Below are positions 41,053 through 49,957 of a DNA stretch of 56,095 nucleotides, in pieces. Each line of letters opens with the position of its first letter. Position 1 is the first letter of the stretch. Source of the stretch: Solirubrobacterales bacterium (GTDB taxonomy: Bacteria > Actinomycetota > Thermoleophilia > Solirubrobacterales > Solirubrobacteraceae). The notes under the pieces are model-generated. The model did no database searches, was not told the DNA's origin, and was given only the letters and a program-made list of their open reading frames with translations. A program made the translations under genes and the position numbers. The stretch lies in contig JAFAYV010000023.1 in NCBI GenBank assembly GCA_019240115.1, positions 1-56,095 of the forward strand, in the 5' to 3' direction.

Positions 41053-41904
41053 TCAGGCGACTTCGCGCAACAGCGTCGCGTCGTCCTCGAGGTTCTCGCG
41101 CAGCCCCCGCTTGAGCTTGCCGTGGATCTGGCAGACCCGGCTCTCGGAGACCCCGAGGATCTCGCCGGTCTCGCGGAGGGTGAGATCCGAGACGTGCAGC
41201 AGCATCGCGACCGTGCGCTCGCGCGCGGACAGCTGCGCGAAGGCCTCGCGGAAGCGGGCGATGGCGCGCTCGCGCATCGCGGCGTGCTCGGGATCGTTGC
41301 TGCGATCGGGGCAGGGCAGCGTGTCGACGCGCTCGGCGGGACGGTTCTCATCGGAGAGCACCGGCACGTTGAGCGATCCGACCTCCGAGCGGGCGATGTC
41401 GTCAAGCAGCGTCGAGAGCTCGTCCGCGGAGATCGCCAGCAGATCGGCGAGCTCGGTCCACGTCGGTTGGCGGCCATGCAGCACGGTGAAGCGCTCGCGC
41501 GCCCGATTGCACTCGCGCTCCATGCGCCGCAGCGAGCGGGGGGCCCAGTCGTAACGCCGCAGCTCGTCGAGGACGGCCCCGTGGATGCGCGTCCACACGA
41601 ACTGCTCGAGCGTCGCCCCGCGGTCGGGGTCGTAGCGATCCAGGCAGCCGATGAGCGCCTCCAGCCCGCACGAGATGAAGTCGTCGACGTCCCGATAGGC
41701 GGGGATCTCGCGGACCTTGCGATAGACGATGCACTTGACCACCGGCGCGAGCGAGAGCACGAGTCGGTCGCGCGCTCCGCGGTCGTCGTGCTCGCGATAC
41801 CGCCGCCACAGCGCGAGGAGGGCCTCCTGCGACATCCGTCCGCTCTTCGTGTTCGGCTTCAAGGTCGCCCCCCCGATGGTCGCTACCGAAAAAGAGTCGG
41901 TCAC
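41053..41904 (-). CDS. sigma factor of the FliA/WhiG (sigma-28) class
   Basis: About 283 aa from GTG 41904 (a shorter form would start at ATG 41835). Region 2 is LSLAPVVKCIVYRKVREIPAY with DVDDFISCGLEALIGCLDRYDP and an RIHGAVLDELRRYDWAPRSL block, the WhiG/FliA signature. Region 4 is LSARERTVAMLLHVSDLTL with the HTH ETGEILGVSESRVCQIHGKL. It redirects RNA polymerase to alternative promoters for motility or development. No flagellar genes or anti-sigma gene are in the window. Confidence 0.9.
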   Translation of the reverse strand: MTDSFSVATIGGATLKPNTKSGRMSQEALLALWRRYREHDDRGARDRLVLSLAPVVKCIVYRKVREIPAYRDVDDFISCGLEALIGCLDRYDPDRGATLEQFVWTRIHGAVLDELRRYDWAPRSLRRMERECNRARERFTVLHGRQPTWTELADLLAISADELSTLLDDIARSEVGSLNVPVLSDENRPAERVDTLPCPDRSNDPEHAAMRERAIARFREAFAQLSARERTVAMLLHVSDLTLRETGEILGVSESRVCQIHGKLKRGLRENLEDDATLLREVA

Positions 41905-42017
41905 GTATCGACCGCGCCGCCGATTCGATGACCGGGGTCGCCACGGATCTTGCATCCGTTCAAACCACGGAGCGCGGCGACCTCCGAGCCGTGGGGATAA
42001 TCCACGGCTCCCTCGCG

Positions 42018-42815
42018 ATGGCCCTCTCCCCGCTCATCGACGCCTACGACCACGTCCTGCTCGACCTCGACGGGTGCGTCTGGGTCGCCGACGGGTTGAC
42101 CTCCGGTGCCCGCGAGGCGCTCGGCGCGCTGCGCTCCGCCGGCAAGTCGCTCTGCTTCATCACCAACGACGCGCTGCTGACCTGCGAGGAGTATGTCCGT
42201 AAGCTCTGGTCGCTCGGCCTGCAGGCGTCGCTCGAGGAGGTGGTGACGGTCGGGGCCGCGATCCAGTTCTTCCTCGCGCAGCGCGCGGCGCGGGCGTCGG
42301 CGTTCGTCATCGGCGCGCCCGCGATCGTCCGGCACGTCGTCGACTCCGGGCAGCGGGTGGTCAACGGGACCGCTGAGGCCGCGCGGGCCGAGGTGGTCGT
42401 CGTCGCCGCGCACGAGGGCTTTGACTTCGCGCAGCTGCGGACCGCCACCCGCGCGGTGCTCGGGGGCGCCGAGATGATCGCCGCGGGGCTCGACGCGACC
42501 TATCCGGCCGCCGGGGGTCCGTGGCCAGGCACCGGCGCGCTCGTCGCGGCGCTCCAGACGGCGACCGAGCGCACGGCGCGCAACGTCGGCAAGCCCGACC
42601 GTCAGATCTTCCAGGCCGCGCTGGACCGCCTCGGTCCCGGACGCACGCTGATGGTCGGCGACCGCCTCGACTCCGACCTCGGCGGGGCGGCGGCCGCCGG
42701 ACTCGACGGCGCGATCGTCCTCACCGGGGTCACGAGCCGCGAGCAGGCGCAGGCCGCCGAGGATCCCCGGCCGGTCGCGATCGCCGAGACCCTGCACGCG
42801 CTCGTCACCGCGTGA
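42018..42815 (+). CDS. HAD-IIA phosphatase (NagD/phosphoglycolate-type)
   Basis: 265 aa from ATG 42018, the Met directly before the HAD domain; an upstream start at 41928 would add 30 unrelated residues. Motif I DHVLLDLDGCVWV, motif II SLCFITNDA, motif III GKPDRQIFQAAL (lysine) and motif IV MVGDRLDSDLGGAAAAG are all present, with a C2-type cap between. It dephosphorylates a small sugar phosphate or nucleotide. ATGA/GTGA overlap with the lipid-kinase gene suggests one operon with murT. Confidence 0.88.
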   Translation: MALSPLIDAYDHVLLDLDGCVWVADGLTSGAREALGALRSAGKSLCFITNDALLTCEEYVRKLWSLGLQASLEEVVTVGAAIQFFLAQRAARASAFVIGAPAIVRHVVDSGQRVVNGTAEAARAEVVVVAAHEGFDFAQLRTATRAVLGGAEMIAAGLDATYPAAGGPWPGTGALVAALQTATERTARNVGKPDRQIFQAALDRLGPGRTLMVGDRLDSDLGGAAAAGLDGAIVLTGVTSREQAQAAEDPRPVAIAETLHALVTA

Positions 42816-43678
42816 GGCTGATCGTCAACCCGGCGGCCGGCTCCGGACGCGCCGTGAGGCGATTGCACGACGTGCGCGCGGCCCTGCGCGAGCTCGGGCT
42901 CGGCGCCGAGGTGACGCTGACCGAGGATCTCGACGACGCCCGACGGACGGCGCGCGCGGCCGCCGATGCCGGCGAGTTGACCGTCGCCTTCGGGGGCGAC
43001 GGCCTGATCGGCGCGGTCGCCGGCGAGCTGCGCGGAACCGCGGGCGTCCTCGGCGTGCTGCCCGGGGGCCGCGGCAACGACTTCGCTCGCGCGTTGGCGA
43101 TCGGCTCCGATCCTGTCGCCGCCTGTCAGATCCTGGCGACCGGGCGCACCGTCGCGCTCGATCTCGGGGAGGTCGACGGCCGTCCCTTCGTCGGCATCGC
43201 CAGCTGTGGGATCGATGCCGAGGCCAACCGCATCGCCAACCGGGTCCGCTGGCTGCGCGGCCGGCCGGTGTACAGCTACGCGGCACTCGCCGCGCTCGCG
43301 GTCTGGCGGCCGGCGACGTTCGCGATCGCGCTCGACGGAGGCCGACCGCGAACCGTCTCGGGGTACGCCGTCGCCGCCGCCAACGCCATGTCCTACGGCG
43401 GGGGCATGCGCATCGCTCCCGGCGCCCGTCTCGACGATGGCCGCCTCGACGTCGTCATCATCTCCGAGATGCCCAAGACGAGGTTCCTGCGCTTGGCGCC
43501 GACGGTGTTCTGGGGCGGCCACGTCCGCCGCTCGGGGGTTGAGGTCCTGCGGGCCGAGCGGATCGAGGTCTCGAGCTCGCGCCCGCTGACCGTCTACGCC
43601 GACGGCGATCCGATCGCGCAGCTGCCGGCGACGATCCGCGCCGTGGCCGGCGCGGTGCGGGTCAGGATCCCCGCGTGA
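42812..43678 (+). CDS. diacylglycerol/lipid kinase (YegS/BmrU-type)
   Basis: 288 aa, GTG overlapping the HAD stop by 4 nt. DAGK catalytic domain: LIVNPAAGSGRAVRRL (residues 3-18), VAFGGDGLIGAVAGEL (the GGDGT-like loop, here GGDGL) and GVLPGGRGNDFARAL. It phosphorylates diacylglycerol or a related lipid in the inner leaflet, recycling lipid from wall-polymer synthesis. The usual GGDGT is GGDGL, a small variation. It overlaps the murT start by 4 nt. Confidence 0.9.
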   Translation: MRLIVNPAAGSGRAVRRLHDVRAALRELGLGAEVTLTEDLDDARRTARAAADAGELTVAFGGDGLIGAVAGELRGTAGVLGVLPGGRGNDFARALAIGSDPVAACQILATGRTVALDLGEVDGRPFVGIASCGIDAEANRIANRVRWLRGRPVYSYAALAALAVWRPATFAIALDGGRPRTVSGYAVAAANAMSYGGGMRIAPGARLDDGRLDVVIISEMPKTRFLRLAPTVFWGGHVRRSGVEVLRAERIEVSSSRPLTVYADGDPIAQLPATIRAVAGAVRVRIPA

Positions 43679-45072
43679 GCGCGCTCGACGCCAAGATCCT
43701 CGCCGCGCGCGCGGTCGGCGAGCTCGCCCGCCGCGCGGGGCGCGGGGGCGGCACGAGCCTGCCGGGCAAGCTGCTGACGCGCCTCGATCCGAGTGCCATC
43801 GAGCGCCTCGCGGCTCGCCTGCCCCGGGGCTCGGCGGTCGTCTCGGCCACCAACGGCAAGACCACGACCGCTGCCATGGCCGCCGCGATCCTCCAGCGGG
43901 CCGGCATCGCGCTCGTCCACAACCGCGCCGGGGCGAACATGGCCGGCGGCGTCGCCTCGACCCTGGCGGCGGCCGCCCGCCCGCGCGGGGCGATGACCGG
44001 GGAGCTCGGGCTGTTCGAGCTCGACGAGTTCTGGCTGGACCGGGTCAGCGTCGCGCTCGCGCCGCGCGCGGTGCTGCTCGCCAACCTGTTCCGCGACCAG
44101 CTCGACCGCTACGGGGAGCTCGAGGCGATCGCCGATCGCTGGGCGGCCGCGGTCGCCGCGCTGCCCGCCACCGCCCGTCTGGCGCTGAACGCCGACGATC
44201 CGCTCGTCGCCGATCTCGGCCGCGACCGCCCCGAGGTCACCTACTTCGGAGTGCAGGACCGCTCGCTGGCGCTGCCCGAGATGCAGCACGCCGCTGACTC
44301 CAAGCATTGCCGCCGCTGCGGCACCGCCTACGCCTACGACGCGATCTACCTCGGGCACCTCGGGGTCTACCACTGCCCGGCGTGCGGCCAGCAGCGCCCG
44401 ACGCCGGCCGTCGCCGCCGAGACGGTCGCGCTGCACGGCACCCGCGCGGCGAGCTTCACCCTGCGCACCCCCGAGGGCGACGCCGACGTGCACCTCCCCC
44501 TGCCCGGCCTCTACAACGTCTACAACGCGCTCGGCGCGGCCGCCCTGTGCCGCTCGCTCGGCCTCTCGCCGGCCGCGATCGCCGATGGCCTGCGGCGCGT
44601 CAGCGCCGCGTTCGGCCGCGCCGAGCGGATCGCCGTCGACGGACACGAGCTGTCGGTGCTGCTGATCAAGAATCCCGCCGGCGCCAACGAGGTGCTCCGC
44701 ACGCTCGCGCTCGAGGCCGGCGAGCTGCACCTGCTGGCGATCCTCAACGATCGCATCGCCGACGGCCGCGACGTGTCCTGGATCTGGGACGCCGACTTCG
44801 AGCTGCTCGCCGGCCGCGCCCGACGGATCACGTGCGCCGGCACGCGAGCGGCCGAGCTGGCGGTCCGGTGCAAGTACGCGGGCGTCCCCCCCGAGCGCCT
44901 CGAGGTCGTTGCCGATCTCGGCGCCGCGTTGACGCGGGCGCTGTCGGCGGCGCCGCCCGACGGCGCCGTCTACGCCCTGCCCACCTACACCGCGCTGCTG
45001 GCGTTGCGCGCCGAGCTGGCCCGGCGCGGTCTCGCCGGCCGCTTCTATGAGTCCGCGGCGGCAGCCGGATGA
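43675..45072 (+). CDS. murT: MurT: lipid II isoglutaminyl synthase, Mur-ligase subunit
   Basis: 465 aa, GTG start. Mur ligase ATP loop SATNGKTTTAAMAAAIL (residues 57-73), a zinc ribbon with C212, C215, C234 and C237 (HCRRCG ... YHCPACG) inserted as in MurT, and a C-terminal DUF1727 domain with a DVSWIWDADFELL block (Asp372/374). With GatD it amidates the D-glutamate of lipid II using glutamine. Unlike most genomes, gatD is not adjacent; a repeat tract and a methyltransferase gene lie between. Confidence 0.95.
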   Translation: MSALDAKILAARAVGELARRAGRGGGTSLPGKLLTRLDPSAIERLAARLPRGSAVVSATNGKTTTAAMAAAILQRAGIALVHNRAGANMAGGVASTLAAAARPRGAMTGELGLFELDEFWLDRVSVALAPRAVLLANLFRDQLDRYGELEAIADRWAAAVAALPATARLALNADDPLVADLGRDRPEVTYFGVQDRSLALPEMQHAADSKHCRRCGTAYAYDAIYLGHLGVYHCPACGQQRPTPAVAAETVALHGTRAASFTLRTPEGDADVHLPLPGLYNVYNALGAAALCRSLGLSPAAIADGLRRVSAAFGRAERIAVDGHELSVLLIKNPAGANEVLRTLALEAGELHLLAILNDRIADGRDVSWIWDADFELLAGRARRITCAGTRAAELAVRCKYAGVPPERLEVVADLGAALTRALSAAPPDGAVYALPTYTALLALRAELARRGLAGRFYESAAAAG

Positions 45073-45433
45073 CTCACGCAGCCGACTTACGGAACAGCCA
45101 GCCGGATGACGCCGGCGCTGCCCGATCAGGCAGCCGGATGACGCTGGCGCGGGGTGGGTGGGTCCGGATCGCGAGGCTGGATGCCGAGCGGGCCGCAGGC
45201 CAGAGGGGATGCCGAGAGCTGGACGATTCGCGCGGCGCGCGATCTGGCAGCGGGACGACTCGCGCGCCGGCCGCAGCAGCGAGGCCGGATGCCGAGCGGC
45301 CGGCAAGTGCGAGCGGATGCCGAGCGCGCGCCAGGCGCGAAAGCAGCTGGACGACTCGGGCGCGGCCCGTTCCGGCGAGGCTGGATGCCGAGCGGGCCGC
45401 AAGCCCGAGGGCGGGCGAGCGGAGGCGATCAGC
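45073..45433. repeat. 361-bp decayed repeat tract between murT and the methyltransferase
   Basis: The string GGATGCCGAGCGG recurs at about 45178, 45294, 45316 and 45381, with AGCTGGACGA and CAGCCGGATGA repeats between. The block at about 45349-45410 (AGCTGGACGACTCGGGCGCG, then GGCGAGGCTGGATGCCGAGC) closely matches the core of the 228-bp elements. No ORF here looks real. It interrupts the murT-gatD operon. Confidence 0.75.
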
Positions 45434-46159
45434 GTGAGCGATCCCGTCGAGGTGATCTGGCACGATCTCGAGTGCGGGCGCTACACCGCCGACCTGCCGC
45501 TCTGGCGGCGGCTCGCCGAGCGTCTGCCGGGCCCCGTCATCGATGTCGGGGCGGGCACCGGACGCACGACGCTCGACCTCGCCGCCGCCGGACACGAGGT
45601 CCTCGCCCTCGACCTCTGCGACGCGCTGCTCGAGGCGCTGCGCGACCGCGGCGAGGGGCTGGCGGTGCGCACGATCGTCGGCGACGCCCGAGCGTTCGGG
45701 CTCGGCGAGCAGTTCGGCCTGTGCATTGTGCCCATGCAGACGATCCAGCTGCTCGGCGGCGCCGAGGGCCGGGCGGGATTCTGGCGCTGCGCAGTCCCGC
45801 ACCTGGCGCCCGGTGGCGTCGTCGCCATCGCGATCGCCGACTCGCTGGAGTGCTTCGAGACCGTCGAGGGCGGTCCGGGACCGCTCCCCGACGTCATCGA
45901 GGTCGACAACGTCGTCTACAGCAGCCGGCCCACCGGGGTGCGGGTCGATGCGACCGGGTTCGAGCTCGAGCGCCGGCGCGAGCTCGTCACCCCCGACGGG
46001 CGCCTGGAGGCGACGCGGAACCTCATCCATCTCGACGCCGTCACCGCCGACACGCTCGAGGACGAGGGGCGGGAGGCCGGCCTGCGCCCGATCGGCCGCA
46101 TTGCGATCGAGGCCACCGACGACTACGTCGGCGCCACCGCGGTGATGCTTCGTGCCTGA
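45434..46159 (+). CDS. class I SAM methyltransferase between murT and gatD
   Basis: 241 aa, GTG 45434. Motif I is VIDVGAGTGRTTLDLAAAGH (about residues 35-54), then LALDLCDALLEALRDRGE and FGLCIVPMQTIQLLGGAEGR; a CxxP loop is close to motif IV. The C-terminal half (ELERRRELVTPDGRLEATRN) is beta-rich. It overlaps gatD by 8 nt, so it is likely co-translated with it. Substrate unknown; context suggests lipid II or a wall-related molecule. Confidence 0.87.
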   Translation: MSDPVEVIWHDLECGRYTADLPLWRRLAERLPGPVIDVGAGTGRTTLDLAAAGHEVLALDLCDALLEALRDRGEGLAVRTIVGDARAFGLGEQFGLCIVPMQTIQLLGGAEGRAGFWRCAVPHLAPGGVVAIAIADSLECFETVEGGPGPLPDVIEVDNVVYSSRPTGVRVDATGFELERRRELVTPDGRLEATRNLIHLDAVTADTLEDEGREAGLRPIGRIAIEATDDYVGATAVMLRA

Positions 46160-46883
46160 GCGGCTGCGCGTCTGCGCGCTCTACCCCGACCTCATGAACA
46201 TCTACGCCGACCGCGGCAACCTGCTGATGCTGCAGCGCCGCTGCGCCTGGCGCGGCATCGGCTTCGCCCTGACCGCCAGCCATCTCGGCGAGGCGCTGGA
46301 CCCCGACGGCGCCGACCTCTACTACATCGGCGGCGGCCAGGATCGAGACCAGCGGCTGTGTGCGCGCGACCTCGCCGAGGTCAAGCGCGATGCGATCCAC
46401 GCCGCGGCCGACCGCGGCGCGGTGGTGCTCGCGGTCTGCGGCGGCTACCAGCTGCTCGGCCACTCCTATCAGCTCGGCTCCGAGCCCCTTCCCGGGGTGG
46501 GCCTCGTCGACGTGACGACCGTCCGCGCCGAGGGGCCACGGCTGATCGGCAACATCGCGATCGAGGTCGAGCTCGCGCCGGGTCGGCGGCGCGTCCTCGC
46601 CGGCTTCGAGAACCACGGCGGACGCACCCAGCTCGGCCCGGCCGCGCAGCCGCTCGGCCGGGTGCTCGCCGGTCACGGCAACGACGGCCGCACCGGGCAC
46701 GAGGGCGTGCGCCGCGGCCGCGTCATCGGCACCTACATGCACGGGCCGCTGCTGCCCAAGAACGCCTGGTTCGCCGACTGGCTGATCGCCACCGCTACCG
46801 GCCTGCCCGAGCCCCTCGGCGCTCTCGACGACGAGCTCGAGGCGGCGGCCCACGCGCAGGCGCGCCAGGCGGCGGGGATCTGA
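46152..46883 (+). CDS. gatD: GatD: lipid II isoglutaminyl synthase, glutamine amidotransferase subunit
   Basis: 243 aa, GTG start overlapping the methyltransferase by 8 nt. Class I glutaminase of the CobQ/CobB type: DLYYIGGGQDRDQRL (GGGQD), nucleophile Cys96 in LAVCGGYQLLG, GFENHGGRTQLG and His197 in GTYMHGPLLPKN. It frees ammonia from glutamine for MurT to amidate lipid II. Complete. Confidence 0.95.
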   Translation: MPERLRVCALYPDLMNIYADRGNLLMLQRRCAWRGIGFALTASHLGEALDPDGADLYYIGGGQDRDQRLCARDLAEVKRDAIHAAADRGAVVLAVCGGYQLLGHSYQLGSEPLPGVGLVDVTTVRAEGPRLIGNIAIEVELAPGRRRVLAGFENHGGRTQLGPAAQPLGRVLAGHGNDGRTGHEGVRRGRVIGTYMHGPLLPKNAWFADWLIATATGLPEPLGALDDELEAAAHAQARQAAGI

Positions 46884-46922
46884 GAGCGCGCCCGGCGCCC
46901 GCTGGCGCGCCGGCGGCCGCTA

Positions 46923-47903
46923 TTAGGTGCGGACGGCGCTGGAGAGCAGCGCGCGGTCGGCATCGACCATCAGGCGGATGAGCTGCTCGAACGGGGTCTC
47001 AGGGGTCCAGCCGAGGATCCGCTGCGCTTTGGCAGGGTCGCCGATGAGGTGGTCGACCTCGGCCGGACGCTGCAGCCCGGGATCGATCTCGACGTGCTCG
47101 TCGATGACCAGGCCCGCCTGGTCGAACGCGATCTCCAGGCACTTGGAGACCGGATGGGCGATGCCGGTGGCGATGACGAAGTCCTGGGGCTCGTCCTGCT
47201 GGAGCATCAGCCACATCGCCTGCACGTAGTCCTTGGCGTAGCCCCAGTCGCGCTGGGCGCCGAGGTTGCCGAGCTTCAGCTTGTCGACGATGCCGAGGCG
47301 GATCGCGGCGGCGTGCCAGGTGATCTTGCGGGTCACGAACTCGAGGCCGCGCCGGGGGCTCTCGTGGTTGAAGAGGATCCCGCTCGTCGCGTGCAGCCCG
47401 TAGGACTCGCGGTAGTTGACGGTTATGAAGTGCCCGTAGGCCTTGGCCACGCCATACGGAGAGCGGGGATAGAACGGCGTCGTCTCGCTCTGCGGGACCT
47501 CCTGGACCTTGCCGAACATCTCGCTCGAGGACGCCTGGTAGAAGCGGGCCTCGGGGCACACCTCGCGGACCGCCTCGAGCATGCGGGTCACGCCGACCCC
47601 CGTGAACTCGGCGGTCAGCGTCGGCTGGATCCACGAGACCGCAACGAACGACATCGCCGCCAGGTTGTAGATCTCCGAGGGCCGAGCGGCGCGGAGCGCA
47701 TCGACGAGCGACCGATGGTCAAGGAGGTCCGCCTGGTGCAGGGTGATCTGGTCGCGCAGATGCTCGATGCGCTCGAACCTCTCGGTCGAGGACCGGCGGA
47801 CCATCCCGTGGACGTCGTAGCCCCTGTCGAGCAGCAGCTCCGCGAGGTAGGAACCATCCTGCCCGGTGATCCCCGTGATCAAGGCTGTACGCGTTTCGGC
47901 CAA
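46923..47903 (-). CDS. gmd: GDP-mannose 4,6-dehydratase
   Basis: 326 aa. NAD(P) loop [20 protein letters not shown] (residues 6-25), catalytic Thr/Ser in [12 protein letters not shown], YxxxK in [12 protein letters not shown], and the GMD-specific [14 protein letters not shown] segment near residue 37. It converts GDP-mannose to GDP-4-keto-6-deoxymannose for GDP-fucose, rhamnose or perosamine. No GMER/fucose synthase gene is next to it. Divergent from the ABC binding-protein gene. Confidence 0.95.
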   Translation of the reverse strand: MAETRTALITGITGQDGSYLAELLLDRGYDVHGMVRRSSTERFERIEHLRDQITLHQADLLDHRSLVDALRAARPSEIYNLAAMSFVAVSWIQPTLTAEFTGVGVTRMLEAVREVCPEARFYQASSSEMFGKVQEVPQSETTPFYPRSPYGVAKAYGHFITVNYRESYGLHATSGILFNHESPRRGLEFVTRKITWHAAAIRLGIVDKLKLGNLGAQRDWGYAKDYVQAMWLMLQQDEPQDFVIATGIAHPVSKCLEIAFDQAGLVIDEHVEIDPGLQRPAEVDHLIGDPAKAQRILGWTPETPFEQLIRLMVDADRALLSSAVRT

Positions 47904-47972
47904 GCGGCGGGTGACAATAGCGGACGCTCACCGCGCCCGGGCCGGTACCGGCCCCCGGCGCCCACCCCGCCG

Positions 47973-49049
47973 ATGGCCCCCTTCCGTCGCTTGCCCTCCC
48001 CTCGATCCCGCCTGCTGGCGATGGGACTGGGCGCGCTGCTCGCGCTGCTGGCGGGGGGCTGCGGATCCTCGCAGAGCCACCCCCCGCCGGCACGGCCCCC
48101 GCCGCGCCAGCGCTCGACCTCGGCGACGCGATCGGCGAACGCGCCCTCGGCGACGGCCGCGAGCGCGACCACGGCCACGACCACGACCACGACGAGCGTC
48201 GTGCTGCCGGGTGCCGGCCGCCCGACGGTGATGATCGGCGACAAGAACTACGTCGAGCAGTTCGTCCTCGGCCAGCTCTACGTGCAGGCGCTGCAGGCGC
48301 AGGGCTTCACGGTGGACATCGATCAGAACATCGGCCCCACCGAGGTCACCCAGCAGGCGCTGCTGACCGGCGCGCTGACGATGTACCCCGAGTACCTCGA
48401 CGTCTTCAACTCCCAGATCGCGGGCTATCGGCATCGCCTCCCGTCGCTGCGGCTCGCCGTCCGCGCGGCTCGCCGCTGGGCGCGGACGCACGGCCTGACG
48501 CTGCTGGACCCCACCCCGTTCTCCGACACCGACGCGATCGCGGTCACCGTCGGCGTGGCGGCGGACAACCACCTGCGCACGATCGGCGACCTCGTCCACC
48601 TCGACATCCCGCTGACGATCGGCGGCGCGCAGCAGTTCCGCCTCGCGGCCCCGGGCGTGCCGACGCTCGCGTCGGTCTACGGGATCTCGCCGACCTTCCG
48701 GTCGCTTTCGGTCGGCGACCAGTACACCGCGCTGAACGACGGGCGGGTGCAGGCCGCCTACGTCAACTCGACCGACGGTCAGCTCGCGACCGGCGACTAC
48801 CGTCTGCTCGTCGATCGCCGGGGGATCTTCGGCTGGGGCAACGTCGTGCCGGTCGTCTCGACCTCGGCGCTCGCCAAGGAGGGGCCCGCGTTCGCGACGA
48901 CGATCGAGCGCGTCGACGCGGCGCTCTCGACGGGCGCGATGCGCCAGCTCAACTGGGCGGTCGCCGCCGCCGCGCAGTCGCCCGCGGCCGTCGCCAAGCA
49001 GTTCCTGCAGACCCACGGCCTGCTGACGCCGATGGTGGGGTCGCCATGA
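47973..49049 (+). CDS. glycine-betaine/osmoprotectant-type ABC substrate-binding lipoprotein
   Basis: 358 aa, ATG 47973. Lipobox LLAGGC (about Cys25), then a Pro/Ser/Thr-rich tether (SATAASATTATTTTTT). The OpuAC/OsmF-like fold: VMIGDKNYVEQFVLGQLYVQ, IDQNIGPTEVTQQALLTGALT, MYPEYLDVFNSQIAGYRH and AALNDGRVQAAYVNSTDG-like blocks. It binds betaine, choline or another compatible solute. No permease or ATPase gene is adjacent, so it is an orphan component in this window. Confidence 0.88.
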   Translation: MAPFRRLPSPRSRLLAMGLGALLALLAGGCGSSQSHPPPARPPPRQRSTSATRSANAPSATAASATTATTTTTTSVVLPGAGRPTVMIGDKNYVEQFVLGQLYVQALQAQGFTVDIDQNIGPTEVTQQALLTGALTMYPEYLDVFNSQIAGYRHRLPSLRLAVRAARRWARTHGLTLLDPTPFSDTDAIAVTVGVAADNHLRTIGDLVHLDIPLTIGGAQQFRLAAPGVPTLASVYGISPTFRSLSVGDQYTALNDGRVQAAYVNSTDGQLATGDYRLLVDRRGIFGWGNVVPVVSTSALAKEGPAFATTIERVDAALSTGAMRQLNWAVAAAAQSPAAVAKQFLQTHGLLTPMVGSP

Positions 49050-49089
49050 GCCGTGCCCACCGCCCCCGAGGCAGGGAGCGCAGAAGGGT

Positions 49090-49420
49090 GGCGGAGGCTC
49101 GGCCCAGGCCACATGAGGCCAGGTACAGCACCGTGGTCGCGTCGCGCGGCAGATCGGCGAAGTGGCGCTCGCCGAAGCGGACCATGGCCTCCAGAAACGG
49201 CTCCTCCGAGCCGGTGCTGACCAGCACCACCCGCAGGCCGCGCGGCGGGTCGTTGCGCAGCTGATCGGTGAGCGCGAGCAGCCGACGCAGGCGAGGAGGC
49301 CCAGCAGCCCTCCGAGCGTCACCGCCGCCGGTCCGGCCGACTCCCGGCCCAGCTCGGCGACGATGTTGCAGGCGGTGTGCTGCGCAAGCGGCGGCCGGCG
49401 GCCGATCTCAAGGTCATCGG
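49090..49420 (-). pseudogene. decayed M28-family zinc aminopeptidase relic
   Basis: On the minus strand two frames carry M28-like fragments: TACNIVAELGRESAGPAA (about 49380-49322), then after a frameshift LLALTDQLRNDPPRGLRVVL and STGSEEPFLEAMVRFGERHF with FADLPRDATTVLYLAS (about 49280-49130). The HxD...D...EE zinc motif is incomplete: the HHD segment is gone, and a stop or frameshift separates the pieces. It fills most of the 453-bp gap between the binding-protein and MazG-like genes. Confidence 0.65.
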
Positions 49421-49502
49421 CGACGCTGGCGGCACCTGCCAGATCGCGTCGTCGATCGCAGGCCTTCCAGTTCCGCCGGACGACGAGGTAGGTTCATCGT
49501 GG

Positions 49503-49832
49503 ATGCACATGTCCGACTATCAGGAGCGGTCGCGCGTGACTGCGGTGTACCCCGAGCGCGGGAGAAATCTCCTCTATCCGACGCTCGGGCTCTGCGGCGA
49601 GTCGGGCGAGGTCGCCGAGAAGATCAAGAAGATGGTCCGCGATGACGGCGGAGCGCTCACCGATGAGCGCCGCCAGGCGCTGTCGAGGGAGATGGGCGAC
49701 GTGCTCTGGTACCTCGCCCAGCTCGCCACCGAAGCCGGGCTCGACCTCGGGGAGATCGCCGAGGCCAACCTGGCCAAGCTGCGCTCACGCCAGGAGCGCG
49801 CTGCCCTGAACGGCAGCGGCGACGAACGCTGA
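49503..49832 (+). CDS. MazG-like NTP pyrophosphohydrolase
   Basis: 109 aa, ATG 49503 (another at 49509). All-alpha NTP pyrophosphatase: LYPTLGLCGESGEVAEKIKKM (E-x2-E part of the metal site) and LSREMGDVLWYLAQLATEAG (ExxD). It hydrolyses NTPs or dNTPs, often unusual ones. The 3' end runs into a tandem repeat whose first unit encodes the last residues GDER. Confidence 0.85.
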   Translation: MHMSDYQERSRVTAVYPERGRNLLYPTLGLCGESGEVAEKIKKMVRDDGGALTDERRQALSREMGDVLWYLAQLATEAGLDLGEIAEANLAKLRSRQERAALNGSGDER

Positions 49833-49925
49833 CCCGCCGGCTCCAGCGACGAACGCTGACCCGCCGGCTCCGGCGACGAACGCTGACCCGCCGGCTCCGG
49901 CGACGAACGTGACCCGCCGACGTCG
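49821..49925 (+). repeat. 27-bp tandem repeat at the 3' end of the MazG-like gene
   Basis: About four copies of a unit reading CGACGAACGCTGACCCGCCG plus GCTCCGG, the last one shortened. The first copy covers the stop codon of the MazG-like gene; the rest lie between it and hflX. Confidence 0.85.
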
Positions 49926-49957
49926 CGGCGAGCGGCCGGGCGCGATCCGCGGGTCGA

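Noticed and set aside
45073-45433. Possible ORFs in the murT-gatD gap
   Set aside because: They consist of repeated GGATGCCGAGCGG units with no protein pattern and continue into the methyltransferase only by chance.
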